Origin: Streptomyces sulfonofaciens
GTDB taxonomy: Bacteria; Actinomycetota; Actinomycetes; Streptomycetales; Streptomycetaceae
Assembly: GCF_014656295.1 (NCBI RefSeq)
Contig: NZ_BNCD01000013.1
Location: forward strand, 124,001 to 188,000
Direction: 5' to 3'
DNA length: 64,000 nucleotides
The notes under the pieces are model-generated. The model was given only the letters and a program-made list of their open reading frames with translations. It ran no database searches and was not told where the DNA came from. Both the position numbers and the translations under genes were made by a program. This document shows, in pieces, positions 26,643-36,150 of this stretch (positions within the stretch are counted from its first letter, which is position 1; every line of letters starts with the position of its first letter).

Positions 26643-26972
26643 GGTGCCCCACGGACCCGTGCCTTGTCCCCGGCGGGTCCGGGTGCCGGGTGCCCCGCCC
26701 ACGCGCGGCACGCGCTCACCGCCGTGCGGCACGCCTCCTGCCCGCACTCCCCTTGTGCGGCACAGCGCCGGAGCCACGCCCGGGCCGGCCATCAGGTCCG
26801 AGGGAGACCGCGCCCCGAGGCAGCAGGGACAGCAGAAACAGCCGGGACAGCCGGGACCGCAGCGGCCGAGGAAGCCGCAGCGGCCGGGGAGGCCGCAGGG
26901 AGGCGGGGGACCAGGGGGCCGAGGGGAGCAGAGGAGGACCGGGGCGCGCCCCCATGGCGTACGGTGCCGGGC
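26643..26972. other. Divergent promoter region upstream of response regulator
   Basis: 330 bp. The stretch 26815-26935 is rich in repeated CAGCAGGGACAGCAG and GCAGCGGCCGAGGAAGCC-like blocks. No gene is supportable. The promoters of the anchored protein and two-component operon should lie here. Confidence 0.5.
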
Positions 26973-27686
26973 ATGGCTCGTGTGCTCGTGGTCGAGGACG
27001 ATCAGTTCGTCCGCTCGGCCCTCATCCGGCACCTCACGGAACTGCCCACGGACTCCCACGCCGTACGCAGCGTCGGCACCGCCCTGGAAGCGCTCCGCGA
27101 GGTCGCCCACCACCACTTCGACGTGGTCATCCTTGACCTCGGCCTGCCCGACCTCGACGGCGCGGAGGCGCTGAAGATGCTGCGCGGCATCACCGACGTA
27201 CCGGTGATCATCGCCACCGCGCGGGACGACGAGGCCGAGATCGTACGGCTCCTCAACGACGGTGCCGACGACTACCTCACCAAGCCGTTCTCGGTGGAGC
27301 ACCTCTCGGCGCGGATCGCCGCCGTGCTGCGCCGCTCCCGCGCCAGCGTCCGCGAGGTGCTGCCGGGCCGGGTGATCCAGGTGGGCGGGCTCTCCATCGA
27401 CCCGCTGCGCCGCGAGGCGGAACTGGACGGCGCCCAACTGGACCTGACCCGCCGTGAGTTCGACCTGCTGGCCTTCCTCGCCGGCCGCCCCGGCGTCGTG
27501 GTGCCGCGCAGGGAACTCCTCGCCGAGGTGTGGCAGCAGTCGTACGGCGACGACCAGACCATCGACGTCCACCTGTCCTGGTTGCGCAGGAAACTCGGTG
27601 AGACCGCGGCCAGGCCCCGCTACCTGCACACGCTGCGGGGCGTGGGCGTGAAACTGGAGCCGCCGCGGGCGGAGCCGCTGCGATGA
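26973..27686 (+). CDS. OmpR/PhoB-family response regulator
   Basis: A 237-residue regulator. The receiver domain has acidic pocket residues in VVEDDQ (9-10), the phospho-acceptor Asp in VVILDLGLPDLDG (near 55), the Thr/Ala of IIATARDD and the Lys of DDYLTKPFSVEHL (near 107). The C-terminal winged helix has LTRREFDLLAFLA, IDVHLSWLRRKLGE and YLHTLRGVGVKL. It should bind DNA as a phosphorylated dimer. Its stop overlaps the kinase ATG by four bases (ATGA), so the two are coupled. The signal is unknown. Confidence 0.95.
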   Translation: MARVLVVEDDQFVRSALIRHLTELPTDSHAVRSVGTALEALREVAHHHFDVVILDLGLPDLDGAEALKMLRGITDVPVIIATARDDEAEIVRLLNDGADDYLTKPFSVEHLSARIAAVLRRSRASVREVLPGRVIQVGGLSIDPLRREAELDGAQLDLTRREFDLLAFLAGRPGVVVPRRELLAEVWQQSYGDDQTIDVHLSWLRRKLGETAARPRYLHTLRGVGVKLEPPRAEPLR

Positions 27687-29083
27687 GGTGGGCGCTGGTG
27701 AGGGTCTGCCTGGCCGTCACCGCCATGGTCGTCGTCGCCTTCGCGATCCCACTCGGCCTGGTCGTCAGGGAGATGGCACGCGACCGGGCGGTCTCCGACG
27801 CGGAGCGGCGTGCCGCGGCGCTCGGCCCCACCCTGTCCATCACCGGCGACCGGGACAAGCTGGCCTGGGCGCTGGCCGCCGCGCAGGACGGCCCGGGTGG
27901 CCGGATGGCCCTGCACATCCCGGCCACCGGCGACCGGCCCGCGCTCGACATCGGGCCCCGGCGGGCCGCCCGGGACGACCTGGCGGCCACCCGCAGGCTC
28001 GGCCGGGCCTCCCTCTCCGCGGTGGCCGGCGGTTCCGTGCTGCTCCAGCCCACCGCGCTCAGCTCGGGGAAGATCGCCCTCGTGGAGGTCTTCGTGCCCG
28101 AGGCCGAGATGACCAAGGGGGTGCGCAGGGCCTGGCTGGTGCTGGGCGGGGTGGGCATCGCCCTGATCGTCGGTTCCGTCGCCGTCGCCGACCGGCTCGG
28201 CATCCGGATGGTCAAGCCGGCCCGGCGGCTGGTGCGCGCGGCGCACGAGCTGGGCGAGGGACGGCTCGGGGCCCGGGTGCGCGAGGAGGGCCCCACCGAA
28301 CTGCGGCTCGCCGCCGTCGCGTTCAACTCGATGGCCGACCAGGTGGTGCAACTGCTCGCCAACGAGCGCGAGCTGGCCGCCGACCTCTCGCACCGCCTGC
28401 GCACCCCGCTGACCGTGCTGCGGCTCAACACCGCCTCCCTCGGCGACGGACCCGCGGCCGAGCAGACCAGGGCGGCCGTCGAGCAGTTGGAGCGCGAAGT
28501 GGACACCATCATCCGTACCGCACGCGAGGCCAAGCCGCAGACCGCGGCCCAGGGCCCCGGCGCGGGCTGCGACGCCGCCGAGGTGATCCGCGAGCGGATG
28601 GGCTTCTGGTCGGCGCTCGCGGAGGACGAGGGGCGCACGGTGCGGGTGGCCGGCGTGGAGCGGCCGGTGCGCATCCCAGTGGTGCGCTCGGACCTCGCCG
28701 CCGCGCTCGATGCCCTCCTCGGCAACGTCTTCCGGCACACACCGGAGGGCACCGCCTTCTCCGTCGACGTGCACAACGGTGAGGACGCGGTACTGGTCCT
28801 GGTCTCCGACGCGGGCCCCGGCATACCGGACCCGCGGGCCGCGCTGGCCCGCGGCGGCAGCTCGGGCGGGGCGGGCTCGACCGGACTCGGCCTGGACATC
28901 GTGCGCAGGCTGGCGGAGTCCACCGGCGGTGACGCCCGGATCGGTCGCTCGGTGCTGGGCGGCACGGAGGTGCGGATCCGGCTCCAACTGGGCCGGGAGA
29001 GCGGCGACGGCCGCCGCGTCACCGCCCGGCTCCGCCGCGCCCACCGGGGCTCCCGCAGGCCCCGCACCGCGGGCGTGCCCTGA
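27683..29083 (+). CDS. Sensor histidine kinase
   Basis: A 466-residue membrane kinase. Two hydrophobic helices (residues 5-28 and about 150-172) flank an extracellular sensor of about 120 residues; a HAMP region follows (PARRLVRAAHELGEGRLGARV). The dimerisation/phosphoacceptor box is LAADLSHRLRTPLTVLRL (His near 240), then N-box LLGNVFRHTPEG, G1 VSDAGPGIPDP and G2 STGLGLDIVRRLAESTGG, all intact. It should phosphorylate the regulator encoded immediately upstream. Its C-terminal tail is Arg-rich. The ligand sensed is not evident. Confidence 0.95.
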   Translation: MRWALVRVCLAVTAMVVVAFAIPLGLVVREMARDRAVSDAERRAAALGPTLSITGDRDKLAWALAAAQDGPGGRMALHIPATGDRPALDIGPRRAARDDLAATRRLGRASLSAVAGGSVLLQPTALSSGKIALVEVFVPEAEMTKGVRRAWLVLGGVGIALIVGSVAVADRLGIRMVKPARRLVRAAHELGEGRLGARVREEGPTELRLAAVAFNSMADQVVQLLANERELAADLSHRLRTPLTVLRLNTASLGDGPAAEQTRAAVEQLEREVDTIIRTAREAKPQTAAQGPGAGCDAAEVIRERMGFWSALAEDEGRTVRVAGVERPVRIPVVRSDLAAALDALLGNVFRHTPEGTAFSVDVHNGEDAVLVLVSDAGPGIPDPRAALARGGSSGGAGSTGLGLDIVRRLAESTGGDARIGRSVLGGTEVRIRLQLGRESGDGRRVTARLRRAHRGSRRPRTAGVP

Positions 29084-29158
29084 CCCGTTGGCCCACCGGC
29101 CGGGACGGGACGGGCCCCGCGCGCGAGCCCCCTGCACGCGGCGTGCGGCCGCCCACCC

Positions 29159-29290
29159 GTCGGCCCGCGGCGCGCGGTGCGCATGCCCGTCGGCCCGCGG
29201 CGCGCGGTGCGCACGCCGGTCGGCCCGCGGCGCGCGGTGCGCACGCCCGTCGGCCTGCGGCGCACCGGTGCGCCCTCCCGTCGGCCCGCA
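29159..29290. repeat. 30-bp tandem repeats downstream of the histidine kinase gene
   Basis: Three near-identical 30-bp units (29159-29188, 29189-29218, 29219-29248), a fourth diverged 31-bp unit and a partial fifth. Each begins GTCGGCCCGCGGCGCG. The units are contiguous with no spacers. Confidence 0.95.
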
Positions 29291-29725
29291 TCCCCGTCAG
29301 GGGCACGGGCCGCCCGGCCGGCCGGCCGCGCACCGGGCCGGGACAGGACCGCCGGATGGCCACCGGCCCCGCGAACTCCGCCGCGTTCGGGCCGCCGGGC
29401 GGGTGCCGCCGTGGTGCGCGCAGGACGCACCTCGCCGCACCCGCACCCCTCCCCGGCACGGGGTCACCTTTAATCGACCCCGATGCCTTCCTTAAGAGCA
29501 GCCTAAGAACACCAACTGCCGCCCGGATAGGGCGCTTTGTCTGGTTCCGGATCGCTACGGTGCTGCCGCGTACCCCCCACGGGCGTCCACCCCCACCGGA
29601 CACCCGGGGCAACCCCCGGCCCCGGGTGTCCGCCGTCCTTCGGACACGGACGCCCTCCCCCCACGACCGAGTGCCGGTGGTGCCGCGCCGAGCAGGCTCC
29701 GCCGCACAGCTAAGGCAGGCACGTG
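29291..29725. other. Chitinase upstream region
   Basis: About 435 bp. AT-richer sequence at 29465-29515 (CACCTTTAATCGACC, TTCCTTAAGAGCAGCC) contrasts with its surroundings and likely contains the promoter of the GH18 gene. I could not see a DasR palindrome here. No gene is supported. Confidence 0.5.
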
Positions 29726-30775
29726 ATGAGCAGCATGCACCGTCGTACGGTCAGCGGCACGATCAAGGCGATGCGCGGCTTCGCCACCGCAGGCATGGTG
29801 GTGGGCGGCGGCTTCCTGTTCTCCGCGACCGCGCTCGCCACCCCCACCGCCGCGCCGACGTCCGACACGGCCGGCGACGCGGCGGCCGGCGCCTTCGCCC
29901 CGTACGTCGACACCTCCCTCTCCCCGGCCTTCGACCTCGTGGCCACCGCCGAGGAGACCGGCGTCGACCAGTTCAACCTCGCCTTCCTCACCTCCGGCGG
30001 CGGCTGCGAGGCGAAGTGGGGCGGCAGCGGCGACCTGGACTCCAACGAGGTCGCCTCCCAGATCGACGACCTGCGCGCGGAGGGCGGCGACGTGCGGGTC
30101 TCCTTCGGCGGCGTGGCCGGCTCCGAGCTGGCGCTGGCCTGCGCCGGCGCCGACGACCTCGCCGCGGCCTACGGCAAGGCGATCGACGCCTACAAGCTCA
30201 CCAAGGTCGACTTCGACATCGAGGGTTCCGCGCTGCCGGACACCGAGGCCAACACCCGCCGTGCCCAGGCCATCGCCCTGCTCCAGAAGGACCACCCGGA
30301 CCTGGACGTCTCGTTCACGCTGCCGGTGATGCCCGAGGGCCTGACCCCGCCCGGCGCCGACCTGCTCGCCAACGCGGGCGAGAACGGCGTCGACGTCTCC
30401 GCCGTCAACATCATGGCCATGGACTACGGCCCCGCGTACGGCGACGACATGGCGGCGTACGCGGAGCAGGCCGCCACCGCCGCCCAGGGGCAGATCAAGG
30501 ACGCGCTCGGGGTCTTGGACAGCGAGGCGTGGCAGAAGGTCGCCATCACCCCCATGATCGGCCTCAACGACGTCAGCACCGAGACGTTCACCGTCGACGA
30601 CGCCACCGAGCTGGTGGGGTTCGCCCAGGACAAGGGCGCGGGCTGGCTCTCGATGTGGTCGGCCGGCCGTGACCGGCCCTGCGCCGGGGGCTCGTCCGGC
30701 ACCGCGCAGCCCACCTGCTCCTCCGTCGACCAGGAGCCGCTCGCCTTCATGAAGGCCTTCGCCGCCTACAAGTGA
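29726..30775 (+). CDS. Secreted GH18 chitinase-like glycoside hydrolase
   Basis: About 349 residues. The signal peptide (GFATAGMVVGGGFLFSATALA) ends near residue 40. The GH18 catalytic motif DxxDxE is present as KVDFDIEGSAL (near 165, the last E being the acid), with the SFGGVAGSELALACAG strand before it and NIMAMDYGPAYGDDM after it, the usual substrate-contact loop. It should hydrolyse beta-1,4-N-acetylglucosamine chains outside the cell. No carbohydrate-binding module is attached. Start at ATG 29726, adjacent to a GTG at 29723 and after AAGGCAGG. It lies convergent to the cellobiose operon's last gene. Confidence 0.88.
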   Translation: MSSMHRRTVSGTIKAMRGFATAGMVVGGGFLFSATALATPTAAPTSDTAGDAAAGAFAPYVDTSLSPAFDLVATAEETGVDQFNLAFLTSGGGCEAKWGGSGDLDSNEVASQIDDLRAEGGDVRVSFGGVAGSELALACAGADDLAAAYGKAIDAYKLTKVDFDIEGSALPDTEANTRRAQAIALLQKDHPDLDVSFTLPVMPEGLTPPGADLLANAGENGVDVSAVNIMAMDYGPAYGDDMAAYAEQAATAAQGQIKDALGVLDSEAWQKVAITPMIGLNDVSTETFTVDDATELVGFAQDKGAGWLSMWSAGRDRPCAGGSSGTAQPTCSSVDQEPLAFMKAFAAYK

Positions 30776-30865
30776 CCCGCGGCGAGCCACCCCGACCCCC
30801 CACGGAACGCGCGCCCCGGCCGGCTTCCCCCCACACGGCCGGGGCGCGCACCCGTCCGGTGCCGG

Positions 30866-32302
30866 TCAGCGCACGGTGCTGCCCTCCCAGACGGGTTCCG
30901 CGGGCAGCTCGCCGGTCCGTGCCCGCTCCGCGTACCACAGCGCGCTGGCCTTCGGGGTGCGGGTCTGGGTCGGGTAGTCCACGTACACCGCGCCGAAGCG
31001 CTTGCTGTAGCCGTGCGCCCACTCGAAGTTGTCCATCAGGGACCACAGGTAGTAGCCGCGGACGTCGGCGCCGTCGGCGATGGCGCGGTGCACCGCCCGG
31101 AGGTGGCCGTGCAGGTAGGCGATCCGCTCCGGGTCGTTGACCTGGCCGTCGGTCTCCAGCTTGTCGTCGTAGGCGGCGCCGTTCTCGGTGACGTACAACT
31201 GGAGGTCGGGCCGCATCCTGCTGTAGCGGGTGATCAGGTCGTACAGGCCGCTCGGGTCGATGGCCCAGCCCATCTCGGTGCACTCGCCCGGCGGCTGGTG
31301 GAAGGTGACGTCGTCCGCACCGGGCCACGGGGAGTGCTCGCTGACGCCGTGGTTGGTGGCGATCGGTCCGGCGGGAGTGCTGGACTTCGCGGACACCAGG
31401 ACGGGCGTGTAGTAGTTGAGGCCGAGGGCCTCCACCGGCTGGTGGCAGGCGGCCAGGTCACCGTCCTTGACGAAGCTCCAGTCGGTGAGGCCGGCGGTGT
31501 CCGTGAACAGGGAGGCGGGATAGGCGCCCTGGAGGACGGGACCGTGGAAGACGCCGTTGGCGAGGTTGTCCACGCGGCGCTGGGCGTCGGCGTCGGCGGG
31601 GTCGTCGGTGAGGGCCCTGATCACCTGGGAGTTGAGGCTGAGCGCGATGGCGGCCCGGGCCGGCAGGACACCGCGCAGGGCGCTGGTGGCCAGGCCGTGC
31701 GCCAGGTTGAGGTGGTGAGCGGCGCGCAGGGAGGCCGCCGGGTCGGTGCGGCCGGGCGCGTGGACCCCGGAGGAGTAGCCGAGGAAGGCGGCGCACCAGG
31801 GTTCGTTGACGGTCATCCAGCGCTCGACGCGGTCACCGAGCGCCTCGCCGAGGAGCGCGGCGTACTCGGCGAAGCGGTACGCCGTCTCCCGCTCGGGCCA
31901 GCCCCCGGCGTCCTCCAGCTCCTGCGGGAGGTCCCAGTGGTAGAGGGTCAGGGCGGGCTCGATGCCGTGCTCAAGGAGCTCGTCGACGAGCCGGCGGTAG
32001 AAGTCCAGGCCGCGCTGCACTGCGGGGCCCCGGCCGGTGGGCTGCACCCGGGACCAGGAGACCGAGAATCGGTACGCGCGCAGGTTGAGGCCCGCCATCA
32101 TCGCCACGTCGTCGCGGTAGCGGTGGTAGTGGTCGACGGCGGTGTCCCCGTTCTCGTCGAAGGCCACCTTGCCGGGGGTATGGCTGAAGGTGTCCCAGAT
32201 CGAGGGAGTGCGGCCGTCCTCCCGCACCGCTCCCTCGATCTGGTAGGCGGAGGTCGCCGCACCCCAGAGGAAGTCGGGCGGGAAGGTCAGTGATTCGGGC
32301 AT
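30866..32302 (-). CDS. bglC: GH1 beta-glucosidase (cellobiose/cello-oligosaccharide hydrolase)
   Basis: A 478-residue GH1 enzyme with FPPDFLWGAATSAYQIEGA at the N-terminus, the acid/base Glu in WMTVNEPWCAAFLGY (near 178) and the nucleophile Glu in LYVTENGAAYDD (near 385). No signal peptide, so it cleaves imported cellobiose or cellotriose inside the cell. It is the downstream partner of cebEFG, as in S. coelicolor and S. scabiei, where BglC also tunes CebR induction by removing the inducer. Its own CebR operator sits directly upstream of the ATG and contains the GGGAG ribosome site. Confidence 0.95.
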   Translation of the reverse strand: MPESLTFPPDFLWGAATSAYQIEGAVREDGRTPSIWDTFSHTPGKVAFDENGDTAVDHYHRYRDDVAMMAGLNLRAYRFSVSWSRVQPTGRGPAVQRGLDFYRRLVDELLEHGIEPALTLYHWDLPQELEDAGGWPERETAYRFAEYAALLGEALGDRVERWMTVNEPWCAAFLGYSSGVHAPGRTDPAASLRAAHHLNLAHGLATSALRGVLPARAAIALSLNSQVIRALTDDPADADAQRRVDNLANGVFHGPVLQGAYPASLFTDTAGLTDWSFVKDGDLAACHQPVEALGLNYYTPVLVSAKSSTPAGPIATNHGVSEHSPWPGADDVTFHQPPGECTEMGWAIDPSGLYDLITRYSRMRPDLQLYVTENGAAYDDKLETDGQVNDPERIAYLHGHLRAVHRAIADGADVRGYYLWSLMDNFEWAHGYSKRFGAVYVDYPTQTRTPKASALWYAERARTGELPAEPVWEGSTVR

Positions 32303-32315
32303 GGAAGCGCTCCCA
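32302..32315. promoter_or_regulatory. CebR operator overlapping bglC translation start
   Basis: TGGAAGCGCTCCCA differs by one base from the perfect CebR palindrome TGGGAGCGCTCCCA. On the coding strand it reads TGGGAGCGCTTCCA and includes the only plausible ribosome-binding sequence (GGGAG) and the first base of the ATG. Confidence 0.88.
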
Positions 32316-32507
32316 TAGTCAGGTCGGGGAAGGGACGGAAGGACGGACGGGATGGAGGCGGACGAGGGGCGCCCGGCGGGCCCGGGCGCCCTGTGGCGGC
32401 CGCGGGCGAACGGCCCCGCGGTCCCGGGGACCGCGGGAGCCGCCGCCGCGCGGGCCGGCGGAACCCGGGCCCGCAGGACGGCGCTGTCCGCGGGGTGCGG
32501 CGGGCTC

Positions 32508-33359
32508 TCAGCCCTTGACGGCACCCTGCATGATGCCGCCGACGATCTGCTTGCCGAACAGGACGAACGCGACCAGCAGCGGCAGCGTGCCCAGCAGGGC
32601 ACCCGCCATGATGACCGCCTGGTCGGGGATATACCCCGTACCGAGCTGGTTCAGGGCCACCTGAACGGTGGGATTCGCCTGGTTCAGTGCGATGATCGGC
32701 CACAGGAAGTCGTTCCAGGCCATCACGAAGGTCAGCAGCCCCAGCACGGCCATCGCGGGTCTGGCCGCGGGGAAGACCACGTGCCAGATGACCCGCAGGC
32801 TGCTGGCGCCGTCCGTGCGCGCCGCCTCGATCAGCTCGCCCGGCAGCGCCTGGACGAGGTACTGCCGCATGAAGAACACGCCGAAGGCACTCACGAAGGT
32901 CGGCAGGATCACCGCCTGGAGCTGGTTCGACCAGTGCAGATCCGCCATCCACAGGTAGAGCGGCACCACGCCGAGCTGCGGCGGCACCATCATGGTGCCG
33001 ATGGTGATCAGCAGCAGGGTGCTGCTGAACCGGAACCTCAGCTTGGCGAAGGCGAAGCCTGCGACCGTGGAGAAGAGCACCGTGCCGGCGGTGATGCTGC
33101 CCGCGACGATCAACGAGTTGACCATCGCCTTGCCGAGGCCGCCCTGGTCCCAGGCCGTCTGGAGGTTCTTGAGGAGGTTGCCGCCGAACCACAGCGGCGG
33201 TGGGGTCTGGGCGAGCCGCTGGTCCGTACGGGACGCGGCGACGGCGGTCCAGATCAGCGGAAGCAGGGACACCACCGTGAACAGGCCGAGCACGGTGTAG
33301 GTGACGGGGCCGGCGTGCAACTGGCGGCCGGCCCGCGGGGCCAGGGCGGTGGACTTCAC
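32508..33359 (-). CDS. cebG: Cellobiose/cellotriose ABC transporter permease CebG
   Basis: A 283-residue inner-membrane permease with six predicted helices. The cytoplasmic EAA loop that contacts the ATPase is present as EAARTDGASSLRVIWHVVFP (near residue 190). It pairs with CebF to form the channel. No ATPase gene occurs in the operon; such Streptomyces systems use the shared multi-sugar ATPase MsiK, encoded elsewhere. It lies downstream of cebF and about 205 bp before bglC. Confidence 0.92.
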   Translation of the reverse strand: MKSTALAPRAGRQLHAGPVTYTVLGLFTVVSLLPLIWTAVAASRTDQRLAQTPPPLWFGGNLLKNLQTAWDQGGLGKAMVNSLIVAGSITAGTVLFSTVAGFAFAKLRFRFSSTLLLITIGTMMVPPQLGVVPLYLWMADLHWSNQLQAVILPTFVSAFGVFFMRQYLVQALPGELIEAARTDGASSLRVIWHVVFPAARPAMAVLGLLTFVMAWNDFLWPIIALNQANPTVQVALNQLGTGYIPDQAVIMAGALLGTLPLLVAFVLFGKQIVGGIMQGAVKG

Positions 33360-33450
33360 TGGACTCCTCCTCGCGGACGGGCGGCGGGCCGGCGGGCCGG
33401 GCGGCCGGGACGGCCCGGGGTCCCGGGAGCGCGCCCGGGGGCGTACCGCA

Positions 33451-34458
33451 TCAGTCTTTCCTCAGGCGTCTGGCGACCAGCATGTTGATCGCGGCGATGA
33501 CCAGCAGGATCAGGAACATCGCCCAGGCGATGGCGGACGCCTTGCCGAGGTTGCCGATCACCCAGCCCTGGTCGTACATGTACAGGCCCAGCGTCTGGAA
33601 CTGGTGGTCCGCGCCCCCCTTCGAACCGGAGTTGCCGCCGAACAGCAGCGGCTCGCCGAAGAGCTGCGTGGCGCCGATGGTGGAGACCACGACCGTGAAG
33701 AGGATCGTGGGCCGCAGCATCGGGACGGTCACATGGCGGAACTGCTCCCAGCGCGACGCCCCGTCGATCGCCGCGGACTCGTACAGGTCCGCGGGCACGG
33801 CCTGCATCGCGGCGAGGTAGATCAGGGCGTTGTAGCCGGTCCAGCGCCAGATCACGATCGACGACACGGCGAACTTGGAGCCCCAGATCGACTCGCGCCA
33901 GTTGACGGGGTCGATGCCGGCGAAGTGCAGCAGCCAGTTGATCGCACCGCCGTCCCACGAGTAGAGCAGCGTGAAGACCAGCGTGGCGGCGGCCACCGAG
34001 GTGGCGTACGGCGCCAGCATGGTGACGCGCCAGAAGGTGGAGCCGCGCAGCTTGTAGTTGAGCAGGTGCGCGATGCCGATGGCCATCAGCAACTGCGGCA
34101 CCGTGGAGATCACACCGATGGCGAAGGTGTTCTCCAGCGCGGTCCAGAAGAAGTCGCTCCGGATCAGGTTGGCGTAGTTGTCGAGGCCCACCCAGGTCTG
34201 GCTGTCCAGGTTGGCGAGCTGCACGTTGTGCAGCGACGACCAGCCCGTGTAGATCAGCGGGAAGAGCCCGAAGGCGCCGAAGAACAGGAAGAAGGGCGCG
34301 ATGAAGGCGTAGGGGCTCGCCTTCGTGTCCCAGCGGTAGAGGCGGCTGCGCCACGAGGTGGGCGGCGGGGGAGTGCCGCGCGGGCGGCCGGACGCGGCCG
34401 GGGCCGCGCCCCCGTCGGAGGGGGGCGCGGTCTCGGCGTACTCGGTGGTGTGGGACAT
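33451..34458 (-). CDS. cebF: Cellobiose/cellotriose ABC transporter permease CebF
   Basis: About 335 residues with a Pro/Ala-rich cytoplasmic N-terminus (1-45) and six predicted membrane helices. The EAA loop is ESAAIDGASRWEQFRHVTVP (near 235). Either ATG 34458 or the overlapping GTG 34464 may start it; the GTG would form GTGA with the cebE stop. Second gene of the ceb operon. Confidence 0.92.
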   Translation of the reverse strand: MSHTTEYAETAPPSDGGAAPAASGRPRGTPPPPTSWRSRLYRWDTKASPYAFIAPFFLFFGAFGLFPLIYTGWSSLHNVQLANLDSQTWVGLDNYANLIRSDFFWTALENTFAIGVISTVPQLLMAIGIAHLLNYKLRGSTFWRVTMLAPYATSVAAATLVFTLLYSWDGGAINWLLHFAGIDPVNWRESIWGSKFAVSSIVIWRWTGYNALIYLAAMQAVPADLYESAAIDGASRWEQFRHVTVPMLRPTILFTVVVSTIGATQLFGEPLLFGGNSGSKGGADHQFQTLGLYMYDQGWVIGNLGKASAIAWAMFLILLVIAAINMLVARRLRKD

Positions 34459-34460
34459 CG

Positions 34461-35795
34461 TCACTCGCCCAGTACGTCCTTGATTTCCTTCACGGCCGAC
34501 GACCAGCCCTGCGCGGGGCTCTTGCCCTGCTGCTCGACCTGGAGCACGCCGATGTCCGTGATGGCGGAGCCGATCTGCTGGTCCTTGACGCCGTAGGTCG
34601 CGATCGGGATCGTCTTGGCCGCGTCGCTGAAGATCTGTGCGAGCGGGGCTTGGCCGAAGTACGTGTCGGTGTCCGGCTGCACCTTCAGCTTCGCGTAGGC
34701 GCTCGGCGTGGACGGGAAGGTGCCCTGCTTGGCGAAGACCTTGGCCTGCTGCTCGGGCGCGGTCAGCCAGGTCGCGAGCTTGATCGCCTCGTCCTTGTGC
34801 CTGCCCTGGGAGGGCACTCCGACGAACGATCCGCCCCAGGCGGCGGAGCTGGGCGCGGCGGCCACGTCCCACTTGCCCCTGCCGGCGGCGCCGGCCTTCT
34901 GCTCGATGTAGCCGAGCATCCACGGCGGGCAGGAGACGGTGGCGAACCTGCCGTTGGCGAACGCCTGGTCCCACGGCTTGTCGAACTGCTTAAGCTTCGC
35001 CGACATGGTGCTGGTGGCGACCTTCATCGAGGTGTCCCACGCCAGCTTGCGGCCCGCGCTCTTCTCGTAGTCAGGCTGCCCGTCCGTGCCGTAGTAGCGG
35101 TCCTTGGAGCCGGAGATCACGGCGTTGTAGACACCCGCGGCGCTGTCCACGAACTTGGTGCCGTCGGGCGCCTTCTTCATGTACTGCTTGCCGAGGTCCA
35201 CGTATTCGTCCCAGTTCCCCGCCCACCGCCTGGACAGTTCCTCGCGGTCGGTGGGCAGTCCCGCCTTCTCGAAGAGGTCCTTGCGGTAGCAGATCGCCAT
35301 CGGGCCGATGTCGGCGCCCAGCGCCACGAGCTTGCCGTCCTTGGCGGTGGCCTGCTCGGTCTTCCAGTCGAGCCACCGCGACTTGTCGTAGCCCCCGGCC
35401 TTGCTCAGGTCCTCGAACTTGTCGGCCTGGGTCTGCACGACCTCGGTGATGTTGGCGATCTCGATGGCCTGGACGTCGTCCGCGCCGCTGCCGGCCTGGA
35501 GACGGGTCAGCAGCTTGGGGTAGTAGACGTCGTTCCGCTCGGTGACGTTCTCCTTGATGTTGATGTTCGGATGCAGCTTCATGTACTCGTCGTAGAGACC
35601 GGCCTGCTTGTATCCGAAGACACCGAAGGTCCCCACCGTCAGTGTGATCCTGCCGTCCGAGTCGCCGCCGCCCGACGAGGCGTTCGACGACCCGCCGTCC
35701 GAGTCCTCGGCGCAACCGGCAAGCAGCCCCGTCGTGAGCGCGGCGACGACCGCGAAGGCCACCAGCCGCCGGGACCCGCGGATGCTCGTGCGCAT
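34461..35795 (-). CDS. cebE: Cellobiose/cellotriose-binding lipoprotein CebE
   Basis: A 444-residue family 1 solute-binding protein. It has a lipoprotein signal (RRLVAFAVVAALTTGLLAGC) with the lipobox LLAGC, then a Gly/Ser linker and a mature domain beginning ITLTVGTFGVFGYKQ. AGGAGG lies seven bases before the ATG at 35795. It captures cello-oligosaccharides outside the membrane for CebFG. First gene of the operon, with a perfect CebR box about 120 bp upstream. Confidence 0.95.
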   Translation of the reverse strand: MRTSIRGSRRLVAFAVVAALTTGLLAGCAEDSDGGSSNASSGGGDSDGRITLTVGTFGVFGYKQAGLYDEYMKLHPNINIKENVTERNDVYYPKLLTRLQAGSGADDVQAIEIANITEVVQTQADKFEDLSKAGGYDKSRWLDWKTEQATAKDGKLVALGADIGPMAICYRKDLFEKAGLPTDREELSRRWAGNWDEYVDLGKQYMKKAPDGTKFVDSAAGVYNAVISGSKDRYYGTDGQPDYEKSAGRKLAWDTSMKVATSTMSAKLKQFDKPWDQAFANGRFATVSCPPWMLGYIEQKAGAAGRGKWDVAAAPSSAAWGGSFVGVPSQGRHKDEAIKLATWLTAPEQQAKVFAKQGTFPSTPSAYAKLKVQPDTDTYFGQAPLAQIFSDAAKTIPIATYGVKDQQIGSAITDIGVLQVEQQGKSPAQGWSSAVKEIKDVLGE

Positions 35796-35915
35796 TGCGT
35801 CCTCCTGTTGCCCCTGACGTGCCGACCCCCCGGCCAACTGCACTGTTGGACACACGATCGAGCGTGGCGGCGGCGCGGGTGGGGAACGTGCGGGAGATGT
35901 ATGTGCGAGGTACTG

Positions 35916-35929
35916 TGGGAGCGCTCCCA
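35916..35929. promoter_or_regulatory. Perfect CebR operator in the cebR-cebE intergenic region
   Basis: TGGGAGCGCTCCCA, a perfect 14-bp palindrome extending to GTGGGAGCGCTCCCAC (35915-35930). This is the established CebR-binding sequence; cello-oligosaccharides release the repressor. Placed to control cebEFG. Confidence 0.95.
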
Positions 35930-36150
35930 CAAGTGATGTGTTGAAGACTCGCGGGTATGCGGGAGGGTGTCAAGACACCGGCGCGCAGATACGGCGTGAG
36001 TTATCGGCCTGTTAGATATGGGAGAACAGTGTCGACAGGGACCGGCGGGGGCCGGAGCGGGGAAGCCGTCCCGGGAGGTCGGCGGGATCCGGGCGGGGAA
36101 TCCGGGGCTGTTAGATTCCTGGCCGGATGCGGTTGACGGAAGGCGGGCAG

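Noticed and set aside
29159..29290. 30-bp repeats as a CRISPR array
   Set aside because: The units are contiguous with no spacers, and no cas gene is present in the window.
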